From Lachnospiraceae bacterium (GTDB lineage Bacteria; Bacillota; Clostridia; Lachnospirales; Lachnospiraceae), in NCBI GenBank assembly GCA_910575075.1, contig CAJTCY010000004.1, positions 157,234-221,233 on the forward strand: a stretch of DNA of 64,000 bases, given 5' to 3'. The position numbers and the translations under genes were made by a program. Each line of letters starts with the position of its first letter. The stretch's first letter is position 1. Positions 61,326 to 64,000 of the stretch are shown here, piece by piece. The notes below the pieces were generated by a model. It was not told the origin of the DNA. It was given only the letters and a program-made list of their open reading frames with translations, and did not search any database.

Positions 61326-62588
61326 TTACAGGTTTTTCATATACAGCATAATCTCTGTTTTCATATAGTTGTCTTTACAATGCATTTCCATATCGCCATG
61401 ATATTTTTCCACGATCTTCTGGACATTTGTAAGTCCTATACCATGTTCTGCGGAAGACTTCTCTGATAGTTTTCGTATGTCGCATACACCTTCTGGAATC
61501 CCTAAACAGCTATTTACCATATACAGAAACAAAATGCCATTTTCCATCCGCATACTGAGTCTCAAAAACTGCTCATCCGTCTGTATCGACGCCGCTACTG
61601 CATTGTCCAAAAGATTTCCGACAATTACATTGAAATCAAAAGAACGCAGCTTCATCTTTTCCGGAAGCACAATATCTGTTTCCAACCTTTTTAATTCTTC
61701 GTGTGCCCTTTGCAGCTTGTAATTCAACAGACTGTCCAAAGCTTCATTCCCGGTATAAATATGCTCTGACGGATTCTGCATAAACTCCTGCATAGAGGCA
61801 AGGTACTCTATCAGTTTTTCCGGCTTTGAACCCTTTGCTAATCCTTCAAGTGCCAGCACATGGTTTTTCATGTCATGTCTTAATGCCCTGATACGGCTCT
61901 GCGACTCTTTCATGAGTTCAAACTGGTTCTGATAAGCAATCGTCTGCTGTTTATAAATATCCTGTTCCCTTAGCTGTACATAATTTCTAAGCATAATATG
62001 ATACAAATAAAAGACACAAAGATTAAGTGTCATAACCACAACACACACAAATACCGCTGTCAATCTGTCAATACTTCCATACATCAACCTACAAAATACA
62101 GCCACGCTTAACATGGGAATTGCAGACAGCAAAAACATCTGCTTTTTATCAAGTGCTTTTTCCCTGTTTTCTTTCGGGTCGGGAATATGACAGACAATCA
62201 CCACGCAAATCAACAGGAGCAAGGCAGAAATGGCACTCTGCTGCATTCTAATCATCTCTGCACCGGCAAAGGATACAGCGATCCCACTTCCTGTATCCAT
62301 GCAGAAAAATACCATAGAAATCCACATTTTTTTCTCCCATGCTGCACGGTAAAAGCAGGTCACGCCAATGATACCCACCAAGTTACACAATTCATAGAGA
62401 AGCGATACATGAAATACGCTGTAGGCAGCTGTTGTCAGCAGATAGTATCCCACAAATCCCATTTTACTTATCAGTTTATTCCTATCCTCTGTGAGCAGAA
62501 AGGTATCCATGATCTTTTTCAGTAACCCTGTATGTAAAATACCTACAATCAAAATCACTGCCAATTCGTATCCAATTTTATAATACAC
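61326..62588 (-). CDS. GHKL-type sensor histidine kinase (AgrC-like)
   Basis: 420 residues. Six or seven N-terminal membrane helices (to about 205), a coiled linker, then H-box ALRHDMKNHVLALEGL near 237, N-box VIVGNLLDNAVAAS near 313 and G-box HGIGLTNVQKIVEKYHG near 388. HPK10-type kinases of this architecture sense peptides. It overlaps the response regulator gene by 11 bp, and its C-terminus is encoded before the lipoprotein gene. Confidence 0.93.
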   Translation of the reverse strand: MYYKIGYELAVILIVGILHTGLLKKIMDTFLLTEDRNKLISKMGFVGYYLLTTAAYSVFHVSLLYELCNLVGIIGVTCFYRAAWEKKMWISMVFFCMDTGSGIAVSFAGAEMIRMQQSAISALLLLICVVIVCHIPDPKENREKALDKKQMFLLSAIPMLSVAVFCRLMYGSIDRLTAVFVCVVVMTLNLCVFYLYHIMLRNYVQLREQDIYKQQTIAYQNQFELMKESQSRIRALRHDMKNHVLALEGLAKGSKPEKLIEYLASMQEFMQNPSEHIYTGNEALDSLLNYKLQRAHEELKRLETDIVLPEKMKLRSFDFNVIVGNLLDNAVAASIQTDEQFLRLSMRMENGILFLYMVNSCLGIPEGVCDIRKLSEKSSAEHGIGLTNVQKIVEKYHGDMEMHCKDNYMKTEIMLYMKNL

Positions 62589-63306
62589 TGTACATCTTCT
62601 CCTTCAAATATTGTTTGATTCTTGCCCTCACTACTTTTCGGTATGGTTTACTGACACTCAGGACATCACCATTCATCATTTTTATGCTTTCGTAGGAATA
62701 CTCACTCACATATTCCTGATGTATCACATAGGATTGATGTATCATCAGAAAGTCTGCCGGAAGCTGCCCCATAACATTTTTCAGCTTTCCATAAAATTCC
62801 TCCTGCCCATCCTTTTTTATCATCAAAATTTTTTTATCCATGCTCATAAAATATACGATTTCCTTTACCAAAATACGAAAAATCTGGCTCCCTTTCTGAT
62901 ATTCAAAGCAGCTTTCTGCATACTTTTTCCTTTTCATGCTTCTTTCAAGCACTTCTTTTAACCGGGCAACCGATATCGGTTTTACAAGAAACTCCAATGG
63001 CTGCATTTTGAAAAGTTCCATCGCATACCCCTGCTTTGAGGAAATATAAACAATATGGGTATCTGTATCCCCCATCTCGTCACGGATAAAAGCTCCTATT
63101 TCAATGCCATTTTTTTGCAGCAATTCAATATCAAGAAATAGGATATCCAACTCAGTACCCTTTTTCAAATCGCACTCCAAACTCTCCCCACTGTACCATA
63201 CCTCTATTTCAAATTTTACCAACATATCTGCTGAAAGTTTTTGAAGCTGTTCCTCCAGCAAGGAACACAAAATTTTATCGTCATCGCATATTCCAATTCT
63301 GTACAT
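62578..63306 (-). CDS. LytTR response regulator (AgrA-like)
   Basis: 242 residues from ATG 63306 (MYRIGICDDDKILCSLLEEQ). Receiver domain with acidic pocket CDDD, phospho-acceptor in DILFLDIELLQKNG near 57, and the LytTR DNA-binding domain from about 135 (IVYFMSMDKKILMIKKDGQE, MIHQSYVIHQEYVSEYSYES). A GTG-start extension to 63378 is rejected. It partners the overlapping kinase and presumably activates the downstream ABC module. Confidence 0.93.
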   Translation of the reverse strand: MYRIGICDDDKILCSLLEEQLQKLSADMLVKFEIEVWYSGESLECDLKKGTELDILFLDIELLQKNGIEIGAFIRDEMGDTDTHIVYISSKQGYAMELFKMQPLEFLVKPISVARLKEVLERSMKRKKYAESCFEYQKGSQIFRILVKEIVYFMSMDKKILMIKKDGQEEFYGKLKNVMGQLPADFLMIHQSYVIHQEYVSEYSYESIKMMNGDVLSVSKPYRKVVRARIKQYLKEKMYSVL

Positions 63307-63580
63307 ACTATCTCTGCTCCTTTGAAAAATATTGTTTCTATTGTACTTTACCTTGAAGCTGCTATCAAGGTCCAGCACTGCGAAAAATAAATTTCCCTCT
63401 AAAACTTATACGCCCTAAAATACTTTCTTCTTATTCTGCAAATCCCGCAAAGGCTGTAAAGCCTCTACGGATTTGAGATTTTCTATTTTTCTTATATGGA
63501 TATTCTACTTCCACATACAAATGCAGAATCCCTTTGCGGCGGGAAATATTTTTTTAGCTGGCACTTGTATAATAATGGTG
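63307..63580. other. Intergenic region with hairpin before the IS110-like element
   Basis: AAATCC (63440-63445) and GGATTT (63469-63474) together with AGGCT/AGCCT form a hairpin. TATAAT occurs at 63568. It includes the upstream region of the response regulator. No gene is supported. Confidence 0.4.
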
Positions 63581-63926
63581 TAGTCAATTAAAGCTACACA
63601 GTTAATAAATTTCTGAATATATCTTAGATGACAGAAGGAGGAGTTCTTCCTTCATCAGATGTCATCCGTAATAATTACCGTGTCTGATGGCTCCTGATAG
63701 ACACCAGATAAAACATAAGGTATCATCTCTTAGGATAGGATAAAGAATGTCCACCTCCTTGGGAAGCTGATGGTTCAGCTGATACCTACAAGATAGTCAA
63801 TTAGTCCATCCGACAGGGTTTTATGTTTTAGCTGGTTGGGATCCCAGGGGCTATACCCGTATAACTCGCAAGGTTGTGTACCTGCCAGGCTGGAAATGGA
63901 TTCCTATCAGAAAGGAGCTTTCGCTC
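63581..63926 (+). ncRNA. Candidate bridge RNA in the IS110-type left-end non-coding region
   Basis: A 346-nt stretch without ORF precedes the transposase ATG. Nested complementary arms: GAAGGA/TCCTTC (63634-63653), CATCAGA/TCTGATG (63653-63689), TAAAACATA/TATGTTTTA (63709-63717 with 63822-63830) enclosing GGTATCA/TGATACC (63719-63725 with 63780-63786), enclosing AGCTGA/TCAGCT (63765-63780). TAGTCAATTA at 63794-63803 repeats TAGTCAATTA at 63581-63590 at the presumed element edge. IS110-group elements are known to encode a bridge RNA upstream of the recombinase with two guide loops. Confidence 0.6.
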
Positions 63927-64000
63927 ATGTCTAACAAAGTTATTTTTAATGTTAATCAACTATTCATCTCTGTTGGTATTGATGTCGGTGCTGACTTCTC
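63927..64000 (+). CDS. IS110-family transposase, cut by window end
   Basis: Only the first 24 codons are visible: MSNKVIFNVNQLFISVGIDV then GADFS. The V-G-I-D-V-G motif is the start of the DEDD RuvC-like catalytic domain of IS110-family transposases, with its first catalytic Asp. AAAGGAG precedes the ATG at about 9 nt. The long upstream non-coding leader is typical for the IS110 (not IS1111) group. Confidence 0.75.
   Translation, partial: MSNKVIFNVNQLFISVGIDVGADF

Noticed and set aside
1..64000. tRNA or rRNA genes
   Set aside because: I scanned by eye for T-loop GTTCGA-type motifs and rRNA core sequences and found none; a covariance-model scan would be decisive.

Overview
The window looks like a chromosomal segment of a spore-forming anaerobic Firmicute, most likely a gut Lachnospiraceae (Clostridia). 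The evidence is a complete spoIIIAA-AH operon plus spoIVA, strong AGGAGG-type ribosome binding sites, a sigma-E-like promoter, surface proteins with BspA-type leucine-rich repeats, and accessory genes typical of that family. I see no tRNA, rRNA or CRISPR array. Most genes lie on the minus strand.

Core part, about 1-20.5 kb: a 5'-truncated PdaA-like deacetylase (+), then on the minus strand prfC, a MATE exporter, the eight-gene spoIIIA operon, a 1599-residue secreted GH127 beta-L-arabinofuranosidase, rpsU, alaS preceded by an unannotated 42-44 residue membrane peptide gene, an MBL-fold hydrolase and spoIVA. Intergenic gaps carry copies of one modular hairpin repeat family.

First accessory stretch, 20.5-28.6 kb: a PadR / membrane protein / small secreted protein cassette, a 77-bp MITE-like element, a GNAT acetyltransferase, decayed MBL-fold and TetR genes, an ABM monooxygenase, an acyltransferase, a divergent EFR1 ferredoxin-flavodoxin / Rrf2 regulator pair with a visible operator, and a decayed YdeI-like gene. 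Then follows a maltodextrin-type ABC operon (binding protein, two permeases, malQ) at 28.6-33.4 kb.

Defence island, 33.5-46.5 kb: a Gabija-like GajA/GajB pair, a secreted BspA-repeat protein, and a two-gene unit made of a 1403-residue protein (N-terminal TIR, one membrane segment, about 900 residues of YD-like repeats) and a two-TM protein with a macro-like (DUF6430-type) domain. I read the latter as a membrane-anchored variant of type II Thoeris, with an apparently extracellular sensor fused to the TIR enzyme. It is the best candidate here for an undescribed system.

Mobile-element graveyard, 46.7-57 kb: an IS3-family orfA fragment, a serine-recombinase N-terminus, a TnpV fragment, remnants of serC and a class V aminotransferase, and two flavodoxin-like genes with internal deletions, mixed with intact regulators (MerR, AraC, LysR, HxlR), a DUF2268 protease, a DegT aminotransferase and a LysE exporter. 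At 57-63.3 kb is a response regulator / histidine kinase / lipoprotein / ABC transporter module resembling peptide-antibiotic sensing and immunity loci. The window ends in an IS110-family element whose 5' non-coding region has the size, hairpins and internal flank match expected of a bridge RNA.
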